Shown in pieces: positions 16,928-25,893 of a DNA stretch of 64,000 nt. Origin of the DNA: Butyrivibrio sp. M55 (GTDB lineage: Bacteria > Bacillota > Clostridia > Lachnospirales > Lachnospiraceae); NCBI RefSeq assembly GCF_900116865.1, contig NZ_FPCD01000004.1:124001-188000 (forward strand), given 5' to 3'. The stretch's first letter is position 1; each line of letters begins with the position of its first letter. The notes beneath the pieces are model-generated. The model made no database searches and was not told the DNA's origin. It saw nothing but the letters and a program-made list of their open reading frames with translations. A program made the translations under genes and the position numbers.

Positions 16928-17116
16928 CCGGCCACAAAGGTATATATTCGGAAATTCGCTGTCTTCGGACGAGCAGGATGATTTTTAAGACTAAAAAAAG
17001 AAGAGAGCTCGACTGCTTCGAACAACGCTGAGAGGAGAGCTCTCTTCTTTTTTGAGTCTTAAAAAATCACCGCGCAGCCGTACACAGCGAATTTCCGAAT
17101 ATACCTTTGCGGCCGG
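16928..17116. repeat. 189-bp imperfect palindrome (MITE-like or giant hairpin)
   Basis: An 83-nt left arm (16928-17010) and an 80-nt right arm (17037-17116) are reverse complements with a few mismatches and one poorly conserved central patch. The outer ends CCGGCCACAAAGGTATAT and ATACCTTTGCGGCCGG and the inner AAGAAGAGAGCTC/GAGCTCTCTTCTT match almost exactly. The loop is 26 nt. The inner part ends in TTTTTT and could terminate transcription in either direction. The outer arms go far beyond a terminator. It fills most of the 330-bp gap between bioY and the serine hydrolase gene. No clear target-site duplication is seen. Confidence 0.85.
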
Positions 17117-17132
17117 ACGTCCGTAAATACAC

Positions 17133-18299
17133 TTATGAAAAGATGATATTCTTGATTTTTCTTGTGAGCGGTCCTGTACCGTAGTCGTAGCGCTGGACCA
17201 TCATGATGAATGTCGTGTTGGTCTCTGGATCGTTTGAGAAGTGTGCACCGAGCCATCCGTCCCAGCCGTATTCACCTTTGTTGGCAATGAGAGAAGCCTG
17301 TCTCGGATCATCCAAAACGCGCATGAGGTTTCCGTAGGTATAGCCTTCAAGTCCCTGCCACTTCTGAAGGTCGAGTTGCTGAGTTACGTTTAGTTTTCCT
17401 GAAGTCAGATATTTTACACTGTTAGGAGTAAGGAGCTGCTTGCCTTCATATGTACCGCCGTTTAGGAGCATCTGCCCGAAATGTGCGTAATCATCTATTG
17501 TTGAGAAAAGACCTGCTCCGCCTGATTCAAACGGATTGGGATCGCCGTTGTTTCTAATGGCAAGATGGTCACCGGAGTACTTGCAAAGCTTTCCTTTTGT
17601 GAATCTGTATGCTTTTACAAGACGGTCTTTCTTGCTTTCGGGAACATAGAAATCAGTGTCTTTCATATCAAGAGGTTCAAGGATTCTTGATCTTACGAAG
17701 TCTCCAAATTTCATTCCCGAAGCTTTTTCTATAACGGCACCGAGAACGTCCGCACTTGTGCCATATTGGAAATGACTTCCGGGTATGAAATTAAGAGGGA
17801 TCTTTCCAAGTTCGTCCGCAAATTCCATTGTAGTCATCATCTTATCCGATCCGAGTTTTTTCTCCATCTTGTTCATGAGACGGCCGACTTCAACTTCGGA
17901 AGCGGTATTGAGTCCGGGATAAACGAGTCCTGAAGTCATGTTAAGGAGTTCGCGTATTCTCATTTTATTTTCTTCCGGTACTTTATGAACCTTGTCTTTG
18001 GAAAGATAAGTCTGCTTGTTGTAGCTTTCGATATAGTTGCCGACGGGCTCGCCAAGGTCAAGGATTCCGTCTTCTATGAGCATCATGGCGGCAGTTGCTG
18101 TTATCGGTTTTGACTGTGAATATAGTCTGAAGATATTGTCGCGACCGATTGGAATATTGTTTTTTATATCGGCATAGCCGCTTTTGGCAAAAAAGATTTC
18201 TTTTCCTTCTCTTATCTCAAGTGCGATAACGCCTGCAACTTCCCCGTTCTCAACGGCTCTGTCCATGCATTCCTGAATGAGTTTTAGCTTATCTCTCAT
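17133..18299 (-). CDS. Beta-lactamase-family serine hydrolase (class C-like esterase)
   Basis: 388 residues with the penicillin-binding/class C beta-lactamase fold. The nucleophile motif SxxK is SQSK (about 61-64). A YxT/S second motif appears as QYGTSAD, with SGAGLFSTIDDYAHF and GWDGWLG in the usual late positions (GWDGW replaces KTG). There is no signal peptide, which points to a cytoplasmic esterase or peptidase-like enzyme rather than a secreted resistance enzyme. The stop lies 17 bp from the palindrome. Substrate unknown. Confidence 0.85.
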   Translation of the reverse strand: MRDKLKLIQECMDRAVENGEVAGVIALEIREGKEIFFAKSGYADIKNNIPIGRDNIFRLYSQSKPITATAAMMLIEDGILDLGEPVGNYIESYNKQTYLSKDKVHKVPEENKMRIRELLNMTSGLVYPGLNTASEVEVGRLMNKMEKKLGSDKMMTTMEFADELGKIPLNFIPGSHFQYGTSADVLGAVIEKASGMKFGDFVRSRILEPLDMKDTDFYVPESKKDRLVKAYRFTKGKLCKYSGDHLAIRNNGDPNPFESGGAGLFSTIDDYAHFGQMLLNGGTYEGKQLLTPNSVKYLTSGKLNVTQQLDLQKWQGLEGYTYGNLMRVLDDPRQASLIANKGEYGWDGWLGAHFSNDPETNTTFIMMVQRYDYGTGPLTRKIKNIIFS

Positions 18300-18461
18300 A
18301 ACATCTTCCCTTTCATAAGTAAATTCTGACTTCTGATATCTGTATGATATAAATATTTTTTATATTGTAATATGAAATGCTTATATCTGCCTATAAGATG
18401 TCAATATTATACAAAATAAAGTTTGAATAGCATAATGGAATTATCAAAGGAGTACAAAACT

Positions 18462-19082
18462 ATGAAAAACATACTTGCGTTTGGTGATTCAAATACATGG
18501 GGACTTATCCCCGGAACAAAGGAAAGATATCCCGATGAGATCAGATGGACGGGCCTTGTTCAGAACAAACTTAATGACACAAAAATAATAGAAGAGGGGC
18601 TTTGCGGAAGAACAACCGTATTTGAAGATGAGATAAGACCTTTCAGAAAAGGTGTCGATACACTTCCCCTTATTCTTGAGAGTGCTTCTCCTTTAGACGG
18701 AGTAATAATCATGCTCGGAACCAATGACTGCAAAACCTACTATCATGCCAATCCGCATGTGATAGGAAAGGGCCTTGAGCGTTGCATTGAGGAAATTGAA
18801 AAATATGTATCGCCCGAGAAGGTTCTGGTCGTATCTCCGATTCATCTTGGCGACGATGTGTGGCAGCCCACAAAGGATCCGGAGTTTGACACGGATTCTG
18901 TAAACCGCAGTAAAGAGCTTGCAAACACATACAAGAAGATCGCGGAAAAAAGAGGAAACACTTTCCTTGCAGCTTCTTCCTATGCTTCACCCAGCAAGCG
19001 CGACGACGAACATCTTGATGAAAAGGGGCATGAAGCACTGGCAACCGCAATATCAAGAAAGATAGAAGCTATGCAGATCTAA
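18462..19082 (+). CDS. SGNH/GDSL-family hydrolase
   Basis: 206 residues from MKNILAFGDSNTWG; AAAGGAG lies 9 bp upstream, and an in-frame TTG further 5' is unsupported. Block I is FGDSNTWG with catalytic Ser, block II Gly is in LCGRTT, block III is GTNDCK, and block V is DEHLDEKGHEAL with the Asp-x-x-His pair. It is likely an esterase related to arylesterase/acyl-CoA thioesterase I-type enzymes, cytoplasmic as no signal peptide is present. Substrate is not predictable. It is divergent from the serine hydrolase. Confidence 0.88.
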   Translation: MKNILAFGDSNTWGLIPGTKERYPDEIRWTGLVQNKLNDTKIIEEGLCGRTTVFEDEIRPFRKGVDTLPLILESASPLDGVIIMLGTNDCKTYYHANPHVIGKGLERCIEEIEKYVSPEKVLVVSPIHLGDDVWQPTKDPEFDTDSVNRSKELANTYKKIAEKRGNTFLAASSYASPSKRDDEHLDEKGHEALATAISRKIEAMQI

Positions 19083-19214
19083 GGAAATACCGAATAAAAT
19101 AAATGCAAAATGGTGCCAAGTTCAGATAACTGATATATAATTTACCTATCATACATGATGTAGGTGCAAAAAAGAATTTGTATATCATCATAGAAATTAT
19201 GATCGGAGAACATT

Positions 19215-20516
19215 ATGGAACAACTGGTATCAAATTTGCTGATTTACGGCGATCTGCCTCAAAATTCAATATTAATGCAGCTTGCGTCTGTTTTTAAGGA
19301 TTTTCACTCAAATGATTATGATAAGACAGACCTGACGACAAGAATATATAAACAGATAAAAAGAATTCTTGAGTTGGGAACAGATTATGCTTTTGATAAA
19401 AACTTATGGCATAACTATCTGACATATCTTCTGATCATGCAGGAAAATCCTTTTTCTTTGACATGTGAAAAAGTCGGAAGCAAGGACGGAAGCGTAAATC
19501 ATTTTGCAAAGAGTGATTTTGGCGTTTTCAAAAAACTTTTTGAATATGATTTCTCAGAAATAGAAGATGCGCTTGAGATAGATTGTTTTTCATGCATAAC
19601 GGATTATAAGGCAATTGAGAAGCCTGAGCTTATGTACAATCACAACGTAAGCGAAAAGGTGAGAAGCCTTTCTGAAAAGCTTGAAAATGCTAAGGATGAA
19701 AATGCTTTTTTTGATACCGTAACGAATTTTTACAAGGAAATCGGTGTTGGCGCATTCGGTCTTAATAAGGCGTTCAGATTAAATGAGGGAAACGACGGAA
19801 AGATTCTTTTCTCATCAATAAACAACATGGACAGTGTTGTGCTTGACGACCTTGTGGGATATGAAATCCAGAAGAAGAAACTTGTTGAAAATACCAAGGC
19901 ATTTGTTGAGGGAAAGAAAGCGAACAACGTACTTCTTTTTGGTGACAGCGGTACGGGAAAATCGACAAGTATAAAAGCTATAGTAAATGAGTTTTACAGC
20001 GACGGACTTAGAATGATCGAGATATATAAGTATCAGTTCAGGCTGTTATCCGGACTTATTTCGCAGATCAAGAACAGAAACTATAAGTTTATTATTTATA
20101 TGGACGATCTTTCTTTTGAAGAAGATGAATCCGATTATAAGTTCCTCAAAGCGGTTATCGAAGGTGGCGTTGAGACAAGACCCGATAATATCCTTATTTA
20201 TGCGACGTCAAACAGAAGGCATCTCATCCGCGAGACTTGGAGAGACAGGCATGATGTTGAACAGAATGCTGATATCCATCACTCGGATACAATGGAAGAG
20301 AAGCTTTCGCTTGCAAACAGATTTGGTGTGACGATCGGCTATTATAAGCCTTCAAGACAGGAATATTATGATATTGTCAAAAAATTGGCAATCAGGAATA
20401 AAATAGATATGAAGGAAGAAGAATTGTTTAGAGAGGCAGACAGATGGGAAATGAACCATGGTGGCATTTCCGGTCGTGTAGCACAGCAGTTTATTAACCA
20501 TTTGCTTGGCATGTGA
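19215..20516 (+). CDS. DUF815-family AAA+ ATPase
   Basis: 433 residues. The N-terminal 200 residues are helical and unassigned. The C-terminal half is an AAA+ domain with Walker [10 protein letters not shown] (about 243-251), Walker [12 protein letters not shown], sensor-like [10 protein letters not shown] and an arginine-rich RETWRDR segment. The spacing matches the DUF815 family, whose members are widespread in Firmicutes and Proteobacteria without a firmly established role. CGGAG lies about 9 bp before the ATG. It is monocistronic. Confidence 0.88.
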   Translation: MEQLVSNLLIYGDLPQNSILMQLASVFKDFHSNDYDKTDLTTRIYKQIKRILELGTDYAFDKNLWHNYLTYLLIMQENPFSLTCEKVGSKDGSVNHFAKSDFGVFKKLFEYDFSEIEDALEIDCFSCITDYKAIEKPELMYNHNVSEKVRSLSEKLENAKDENAFFDTVTNFYKEIGVGAFGLNKAFRLNEGNDGKILFSSINNMDSVVLDDLVGYEIQKKKLVENTKAFVEGKKANNVLLFGDSGTGKSTSIKAIVNEFYSDGLRMIEIYKYQFRLLSGLISQIKNRNYKFIIYMDDLSFEEDESDYKFLKAVIEGGVETRPDNILIYATSNRRHLIRETWRDRHDVEQNADIHHSDTMEEKLSLANRFGVTIGYYKPSRQEYYDIVKKLAIRNKIDMKEEELFREADRWEMNHGGISGRVAQQFINHLLGM

Positions 20517-20527
20517 TAAGAAGAGCC

Positions 20528-20743
20528 TTACGGAACCCATTTTAGATTGGGGCATCCTATTGCACAGCCGCTTAGATAGTTGTTTCTTACTTCACATGCT
20601 GCGTTTCTGCAATCACTGCATTTGAAAGTGTAGTGATAGGAGTATCTCTTTTTACAGAACTTGCAGCAAAAGGGCATGTTACTGTTGCGGGCATTAAATG
20701 TACGACCGCAGCCTATGCATATTTTTATGGCATTATGTGACAT
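20528..20743 (-). CDS. Small cysteine-rich putative zinc-binding protein
   Basis: 71 residues from MSHNAIKIC, chosen because GGAGGG lies 8 bp upstream. It holds repeated cysteine pairs: CIGCGRTF, FCCKFCKKRY, CSDCRNAAC and GCAIGC, giving eleven cysteines in about 60 residues. This suggests one or two zinc ribbons or another metal site. It is convergent with the DUF815 gene, whose stop is 11 bp from its own stop. Function unknown. Confidence 0.7.
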   Translation of the reverse strand: MSHNAIKICIGCGRTFNARNSNMPFCCKFCKKRYSYHYTFKCSDCRNAACEVRNNYLSGCAIGCPNLKWVP

Positions 20744-20845
20744 GGCAAACCCTCCTTTAGGTATTAATATTATCTTTTCAAAGCAGGATTTATTCAATTA
20801 AAATGCTATAAAATGATAATTAAAATATGATGTACGGTGAATAAT

Positions 20846-21184
20846 ATGCATGAAATGAGTTACGTCACGAAGATAGTAGCGATGGCGATGGATTCTGCAA
20901 AAGACAGCAAGATAAAAAGTATTCATGTTCTTGTCGGCAAGACAAGCGGAATTTTGCCCTATTATCTAAATAAATATTATACAAAAGTTGTGGAAGGCAC
21001 ACCGCTTGACGGAAGCGAGCTTATATGCGAAGAGGTTCCCGTAAAAGCGCTGTGTGAAGAGTGTGGAAAAGAGTATTTTCCCGATAAGAGCAACAGATAT
21101 CTATGCCCTAATTGTGGCGGAAAAAGGGCAAAGATAATAGAAGGCAAGGATATAGTGATAAAGAGTATAACAGTTGAAGATTGA
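20846..21184 (+). CDS. hypA: HypA-like nickel chaperone
   Basis: 112 residues. The start is set at MHEMSYV because HypA proteins need Met1-His2 as nickel ligands; a GTG three codons upstream is rejected. The C-terminal half carries the zinc ribbon CEECGKEY ... CPNCGG. HypA delivers nickel to NiFe hydrogenases or urease. No hydrogenase genes are in the window, but a G3E-family GTPase follows 43 bp downstream, the same pairing of roles as HypA with HypB. The nickel role is family knowledge; the true client is unknown. Confidence 0.85.
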   Translation: MHEMSYVTKIVAMAMDSAKDSKIKSIHVLVGKTSGILPYYLNKYYTKVVEGTPLDGSELICEEVPVKALCEECGKEYFPDKSNRYLCPNCGGKRAKIIEGKDIVIKSITVED

Positions 21185-21186
21185 GG

Positions 21187-21213
21187 AAAAGAGGTCTTAT
21201 GGGCCTCTTTTTT
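21187..21213 (+). terminator. Terminator/attenuator between hypA and the CobW-like gene
   Basis: AAAAGAGG, 9-nt loop, CCTCTTTT and a T run, starting 3 bp after the hypA stop and ending just before the ribosome site of the next gene. Confidence 0.65.
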
Positions 21214-21227
21214 GGAATGGAGAAAGA

Positions 21228-22175
21228 ATGACAAAAGTCGATCTTATTACAGGATTTCTTGGATCGGGAAAGACTACTTTTTTAAAAAAATATGCAAAAA
21301 AACTCATGGAAAAAGGTGAGAAAATATGCATTATTGAGAATGATTTCGGAGCCATAAATGTAGATATGGTTCTTTTGCAGGAGCTGCTCGGTGAAAACTG
21401 CAATATTGAGATGATAGTCGGCGGAGACGGAGAGGTGGCGCATCAGCGAAGGCTAAAGACAAAGCTTATAGCGATGGGAATGCTTGGATATGACAGGGTA
21501 ATAATCGAGCCGTCGGGTGTTTTTGATCCGGATGAGTTATTTGACATATTGTATGAGTCACCGATAGATATGTGGTATGAGATGGGGAGCGTAATATGTA
21601 TATACGATGCGGAGCACGTGGCGGATCTGTCACAGGAATCCCGCTATATGCTGATGTCTGAGATTGCATCGGCAGGAGTCGTTGTTGTAAGTAAGTTGGA
21701 TGAAGAAAATGAGAAAAAACGAGATGAGATTCTTTCGCATATCGAGTCAGTCATGGATGAATTTGACTGTTCGAGAGTAATAAGACCTGAAGATATAATC
21801 GCGAAAAACTGGGATGAATTTTCAGATGCGGATTATAACAAGATGTTTGGTTCGGGATATAAAAAAGCTGATTATCCCAAGCGAATGCACGTAGGAGATT
21901 CCGGATATCAGACGCTGTTTTATTTTGATTTTGCAATGGATGAAGAACTGTTGCATGAAACGGTAACTAAGATATTTGAGGATGAGAAATGCGGGAATGT
22001 GCACAGGATAAAGGGATTTATCCAAGTAGGCGATACCGAAAAGATTGAACTTAATGTTACAAGGAAAAGGTATGATACAAAGCGCGTAAACACAGACAGG
22101 GCGGTACTTATAATAATCGGAGAAAATCTTGACCGCGCGGAATTGGTAAAATATGTGGGGGAGCCATCGGTATAG
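21228..22175 (+). CDS. CobW/G3E-family GTPase (metal chaperone-like)
   Basis: 315 residues from MTKVDLITGFLGSGKTT. The Walker A motif is GFLGSGKTT (about 8-16), followed by ENDFGAINVD, IIEPSGVFDP and VVSKLDEENE (NKxD-like). This places it in the G3E GTPases with HypB, UreG and CobW. The CxCC metal-binding motif usual after the switch region in CobW/COG0523 proteins is replaced here by IVGGDGEVAHQ. The C-terminal half resembles the CobW C-terminal domain loosely. Adjacent hypA suggests nickel handling, but cobalt or zinc are possible. Confidence 0.82.
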   Translation: MTKVDLITGFLGSGKTTFLKKYAKKLMEKGEKICIIENDFGAINVDMVLLQELLGENCNIEMIVGGDGEVAHQRRLKTKLIAMGMLGYDRVIIEPSGVFDPDELFDILYESPIDMWYEMGSVICIYDAEHVADLSQESRYMLMSEIASAGVVVVSKLDEENEKKRDEILSHIESVMDEFDCSRVIRPEDIIAKNWDEFSDADYNKMFGSGYKKADYPKRMHVGDSGYQTLFYFDFAMDEELLHETVTKIFEDEKCGNVHRIKGFIQVGDTEKIELNVTRKRYDTKRVNTDRAVLIIIGENLDRAELVKYVGEPSV

Positions 22176-22249
22176 GTGCAAAGTGTACTGTTTTATAGTA
22201 TAATTTACGAAAGGAAGTAAATGAATATACTTAATTAAGGAGAATGCAG

Positions 22250-23671
22250 ATGCCGGACAATCAGAATGACGGAAAAATTGGATACTCATCATCTTCTAAT
22301 TTTGCGCCAAGTGATATTTTGTATATGCTAAAAGATCTGCCGGATGCATATTGTATTTTTAAAGTTATGACAGATCCTTTCGGAACAGTGAAGGATATGC
22401 TTTTTTTGTTCGCAAATGAGAAGTATTCTCAGCTTGTCGGAAAGCCTTCGGCTGAGCTTGTTGGCAATACATATTTAAAGACTGTTATGAACAGAGATGA
22501 GGACTGGATCAAGTATAGTTATCAGGCTGCGATCTTAAGACAGTCTTCGACAATAAGGACTTATAACACACAACATGACAAGTGGCTTGAATACTGCGCT
22601 GTTCCTGTTTATCAGAAGGGCTTTTGTGCATTTATAATCCATGACATAACAATTGCAAAAAAGAGTGAGGATAATCGCGAGCTTGCTTCCAATACCAGTA
22701 AGCTTGTTATTGACTGCGCTACAGCCTTGTCATCCGCAGAGTTTGGCAAAGGAATACGTAAAGTACTGAAGCTACTCGGACAGGCGATAAAAGCCGACCG
22801 TGTAGGAATCGTTGAGGTAAAAGACAAAAAGGTTGTAGATGTAAGAGAGTGGCTTAATGATGCACATGCTTCTAATCTTCCGAGTCGAAAAGATTTTGAG
22901 CGGATGAACATAGTTGATATGTGGGACAGACAGCTCAAGGGCAAGAATACGATAGTTGTAAATGATACTTCGATTATCTTGCAATATGAAGAAGAGGTTT
23001 ATAACGAGCTTCTTGCGGGAAGTGTTTCAAGATATATAGTGACAACGCTTCATGATAACGATGAGATCATCGGATACCTTGTTGCCGATAATTATGAAAA
23101 TACGTTGCCGATAAATGTCGCTGAAGTAATGGAGTCAGTAGCGATCTTTATTTCCTATGATATGAGAAACAGAGCTCTGACAAAAGAGATGATGTATCTT
23201 GGAAGTCACGACGCACTGACGGGGCTTGGAAACAGAAACTCTCTGAATCAGGCACTGCTTGTTTTGTCAGGAATGTCTTCTGTAGTAGGCGTGTGCTATA
23301 TAGATATAAACGGACTTAAAGCAATCAATGCAACTGAAGGACATGATGCCGGAGATGAAAAGATAAGAGAGACATCGTCAATCGTCGCTTCGGTATTTAA
23401 GAGGAAGTATTGTTACAGGATAGGCGGAGATGAGTTTATAGCCATTATCCCCGAGATAACCGAAGAGAAGTTTACAGAGCTTGTGAAAAAACTTCGCACT
23501 AAACTGGAAAAAGTATCCGCTGCGACAGGCTATATATGGCTTGAAGATTCAAGGGAAATCAATAAAGCTGTTAAAAAAGCAGATGAGCGTATGTATGAAG
23601 ATAAGGCTGCTTATTACAAAGATAAAGAACACGAACGCAGAGGAAAGCACGAACTAAATAAAGATGAGTAA
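22250..23671 (+). CDS. PAS-GAF-GGDEF diguanylate cyclase
   Basis: 473 residues. The start MPDNQND is chosen since AAGGAG lies 7 bp upstream; an ATG 6 bp earlier is too near it. Residues about 20-135 look like a PAS domain (LPDAYCIFKVM ... EYCAVPVYQKG), 150-300 like a GAF domain, and 305-460 are a GGDEF domain. Catalytic elements are complete: DINGLKAINATEGHDAGDE and RIGGDEFI. No RxxD inhibitory site is evident five residues before GGDEF. It should synthesise cyclic di-GMP in the cytoplasm, with no transmembrane segments. The sensed ligand is unknown. Confidence 0.9.
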   Translation: MPDNQNDGKIGYSSSSNFAPSDILYMLKDLPDAYCIFKVMTDPFGTVKDMLFLFANEKYSQLVGKPSAELVGNTYLKTVMNRDEDWIKYSYQAAILRQSSTIRTYNTQHDKWLEYCAVPVYQKGFCAFIIHDITIAKKSEDNRELASNTSKLVIDCATALSSAEFGKGIRKVLKLLGQAIKADRVGIVEVKDKKVVDVREWLNDAHASNLPSRKDFERMNIVDMWDRQLKGKNTIVVNDTSIILQYEEEVYNELLAGSVSRYIVTTLHDNDEIIGYLVADNYENTLPINVAEVMESVAIFISYDMRNRALTKEMMYLGSHDALTGLGNRNSLNQALLVLSGMSSVVGVCYIDINGLKAINATEGHDAGDEKIRETSSIVASVFKRKYCYRIGGDEFIAIIPEITEEKFTELVKKLRTKLEKVSAATGYIWLEDSREINKAVKKADERMYEDKAAYYKDKEHERRGKHELNKDE

Positions 23672-23678
23672 AAAATAC

Positions 23679-23719
23679 CCCCATAAAAGTCAGGATATCT
23701 GATTTCTATGGGGTGTTTT
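23679..23719. terminator. Terminator between GGDEF gene and pta
   Basis: CCCCATA pairs with TATGGGG around an inner TCAG/CTGA hairpin, followed by TGTTTTAT. It is placed between convergent genes. Confidence 0.6.
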
Positions 23720-23750
23720 ATGTTCGTTTATATTTTACAAAGAAACCGCT

Positions 23751-24734
23751 TTATGCAAGAGAAGCTGTAATGATAGACATTGAGTAAACTTCGATTGCAT
23801 TACAGCCACGAGAAAGGTCGTTGATCGGAGCGTTAAGACCAAGAAGAATAGGTCCGTATGCTTCGAAGTTGCCCATACGCTGAGCAATCTTGTATCCAAG
23901 GTTTCCTGCGTTGATGTCAGGGAATATGAATGTGTTTGCATATCCTGCAACAGGTGAACCGGGAGCCTTCTGCTTTGCAACATTGGGAGCTACCGCAGCG
24001 TCAAACTGAAGCTCTCCGTCAATCGGAACATCAGGATATTTTGCCTGAGCTTTCTTTGTTGCGTTCTGCATCTTTGTAACTGTCTCATCTTTTGCAGAGC
24101 CCTTTGTAGAGAATGAAAGGAAAGCAACTTTGGGATTAACACCAAATCTCTGAGCACAGTTTACAGTCTCACCACAGATCTCAACAAGCTCGTCTTCGTT
24201 GGGGTTGATGTTGATACCGCAGTCTGCCATTGCGATCACTTCGTTCTCCCCTGTAGCTGAAGGACGAACAAGAATAAAGCATGATGAAACAATAGTGTTT
24301 TCAGGTTTTGTCTTAATAATCTGGAGTGCAGGTCTTACTGTATCTGCAGTTGAGTATGTTGCACCACCGAGAAGACAGTCACCAAGTCCCATCTTTACAA
24401 GCATTGTTCCAAAATAGTTTGTCTGCTTGAGAATCGGTATAGCTTTCTCGGGAGTCATTCCCTTGCTCTTACGAAGTTCGCAGAAAGTCTCTACCATTTC
24501 ATCAAATCTATCATAGTTCTCGGGATCGATTATCTGAGCGCCTCTGATGTTATATCCGGCATCTTCGGCAGAACGATTGATCTCGTCAACATTTCCAAGC
24601 AATATAGGTTTCAAAAAGTTTCCGGCAAGAAGACGTGAAGCAGCCTCCAAGATTCTGGGATCTGATCCTTCGGGAAAAACGATGGTCTTCGGGTTTGCCT
24701 TAAGCTTCTGTATCATATCACCAAATCCGTACAT
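23751..24734 (-). CDS. pta: Phosphate acetyltransferase
   Basis: A 327-residue single-domain Pta. It transfers the acetyl group between acetyl-CoA and acetyl phosphate. Signatures: TIVFPEGSDPRILEAA, GDCLLGGATYSTADTVRP, LSFSTKGSAK, DGELQFDAA, APGSPVAGYANTFIFPDINAGN and the late LLGLNAPINDLSRGC. AAAGGAGG lies 8 bp before the ATG. The acetate kinase partner is not adjacent. It probably supports acetate formation and ATP gain during fermentation. Confidence 0.96.
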   Translation of the reverse strand: MYGFGDMIQKLKANPKTIVFPEGSDPRILEAASRLLAGNFLKPILLGNVDEINRSAEDAGYNIRGAQIIDPENYDRFDEMVETFCELRKSKGMTPEKAIPILKQTNYFGTMLVKMGLGDCLLGGATYSTADTVRPALQIIKTKPENTIVSSCFILVRPSATGENEVIAMADCGININPNEDELVEICGETVNCAQRFGVNPKVAFLSFSTKGSAKDETVTKMQNATKKAQAKYPDVPIDGELQFDAAVAPNVAKQKAPGSPVAGYANTFIFPDINAGNLGYKIAQRMGNFEAYGPILLGLNAPINDLSRGCNAIEVYSMSIITASLA

Positions 24735-24875
24735 TTATTATCCTCCTTTTATATATCAGGTATTTCTTTAATATGTAAGCGCATACATATTCTAGACCTA
24801 TTGTCGGGAAAATAATTTGATTTCGCTCAAGTTTTACATTAGTATAAAAAGAAAAACAGGAGAAATTTTAAAAAT

Positions 24876-25109
24876 ATGAATCCAATGAGTTTAATGCAAT
24901 TACAACAGCGCTTTCAGATATTCCAGCAGGAACATCCCAAGATCATCGCTTTTTTCAAAGCAATCGGAAATGATTCAATGAAAGAAGGAACAATTATTGC
25001 CGTGAAAGTGACTACACCTGACGGAAAAGAGATTGAGTCAAACATAAAGATAACCGCCAATGATATAACAACTTTTCAGCAGATAATGGATATCGCCAAA
25101 AACAGGTAA
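24876..25109 (+). CDS. Conserved-looking small protein of unknown function
   Basis: 77 residues beginning MNPMSLMQLQQRFQIFQQEHPKI. It is helical and Gln-rich at the N-terminus with a beta-like C-terminal half (VKVTTPDGKEIESNIKITANDI). No signal, membrane segment or metal motif is present. ACAGGAGA precedes the ATG at good spacing. Its stop abuts the stop of the convergent YgjV-like gene. Function not recognised. Confidence 0.7.
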   Translation: MNPMSLMQLQQRFQIFQQEHPKIIAFFKAIGNDSMKEGTIIAVKVTTPDGKEIESNIKITANDITTFQQIMDIAKNR

Positions 25110-25715
25110 TTAAAATCTTTTTTTGTAACAGCTTTCATTTTTCTCAAAGCCAAGCTTTGCAAGATATTTCATGTGATTTCTATCGGGACCGCTATAGGTA
25201 AGGGTTTTTATTCCGTCATCGGGAAGTTTTGAATACAAGAACTTACCTATAGAGAAGTCTCTGAATTGAGGAATAGAATAGTCTAAAAGAATGTCTACAT
25301 TGTCATCGGCTTGTCTTTTTCCAAGAAATACTCCGGCAGGAGTTCCTTCGTGCAGAACCGCATAACCGACATCTGCAGAATCAAAGTCTGTATTGATGCC
25401 CGGAAAACACTTGGAAATATCTGACTTATAGTGATCAAGGAAATGCTTTATCACCGAATCATCCTTGGATATTTTTATGCAAGTGTATTCTACGGACGTA
25501 TTGCTCAGCTTTACAAGATAATATATGTTTATCAAAACGAGGCATATATTCATTATCGCAGTGGGATAAGAGTGAATGATAAACGCATATAATGTGAAGA
25601 TCGCACTACCTATCGAATTTACGATTCTTAATTTTGCCACAGAGGCCATAAGGAAAGAAACAAGAACCAATGTCGATCCTAAATATCCGATTGCTTCAAT
25701 AAATGTATTATTCAT
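25110..25715 (-). CDS. YgjV-like membrane protein with a soluble C-terminal domain
   Basis: 201 residues from MNNTFIEAIGYLG (TTGGAG 8 bp upstream). Three hydrophobic helices (about 5-80: IEAIGYLGSTLVLVSFL, then IGSAIFTLYAFII, then IMNICLVLINIYYLVKL) resemble the YgjV/Imp inner-membrane family. Residues 90-201 form a soluble domain; FRDFSIGKFLYSKLP and DRNHMKYLAKLGFEK look like the acyl-CoA-binding and terminal parts of a GNAT fold. Activity unproven. It may be a membrane-tethered acyltransferase or a pseudo-enzyme. Confidence 0.7.
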   Translation of the reverse strand: MNNTFIEAIGYLGSTLVLVSFLMASVAKLRIVNSIGSAIFTLYAFIIHSYPTAIMNICLVLINIYYLVKLSNTSVEYTCIKISKDDSVIKHFLDHYKSDISKCFPGINTDFDSADVGYAVLHEGTPAGVFLGKRQADDNVDILLDYSIPQFRDFSIGKFLYSKLPDDGIKTLTYSGPDRNHMKYLAKLGFEKNESCYKKRF

Positions 25716-25840
25716 AATAACGCTCCAATTATATAAAAAAAGTATTTGATATACGTATGATAACAAAAGATTATACGATATTCAAATCATGGTCTGCGTA
25801 AGTTGACCTCATATTTGTTTTGGCAATGCCGGAATTTATA

Positions 25841-25873
25841 AAAAAGACTCGGACATTAAAGTAAATGTCCGAG
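25841..25873 (-). terminator. Terminator of the aminotransferase gene
   Basis: On the minus strand, CTCGGACATT and AATGTCCGAG form a 10-bp stem followed by TCTTTTTTAT. Confidence 0.85.
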
Positions 25874-25893
25874 CTTTTTCGTATAGTGTGAAA

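Noticed and set aside
16928..17116. Insertion sequence remnant encoding a transposase
   Set aside because: No open frame of useful length exists inside the palindrome, and no transposase motifs were found in the window.
17133..18299. Beta-lactamase conferring antibiotic resistance
   Set aside because: It lacks a signal peptide and the KTG motif; the SxxK and YxT/S pattern fits esterase-like members of the fold better.
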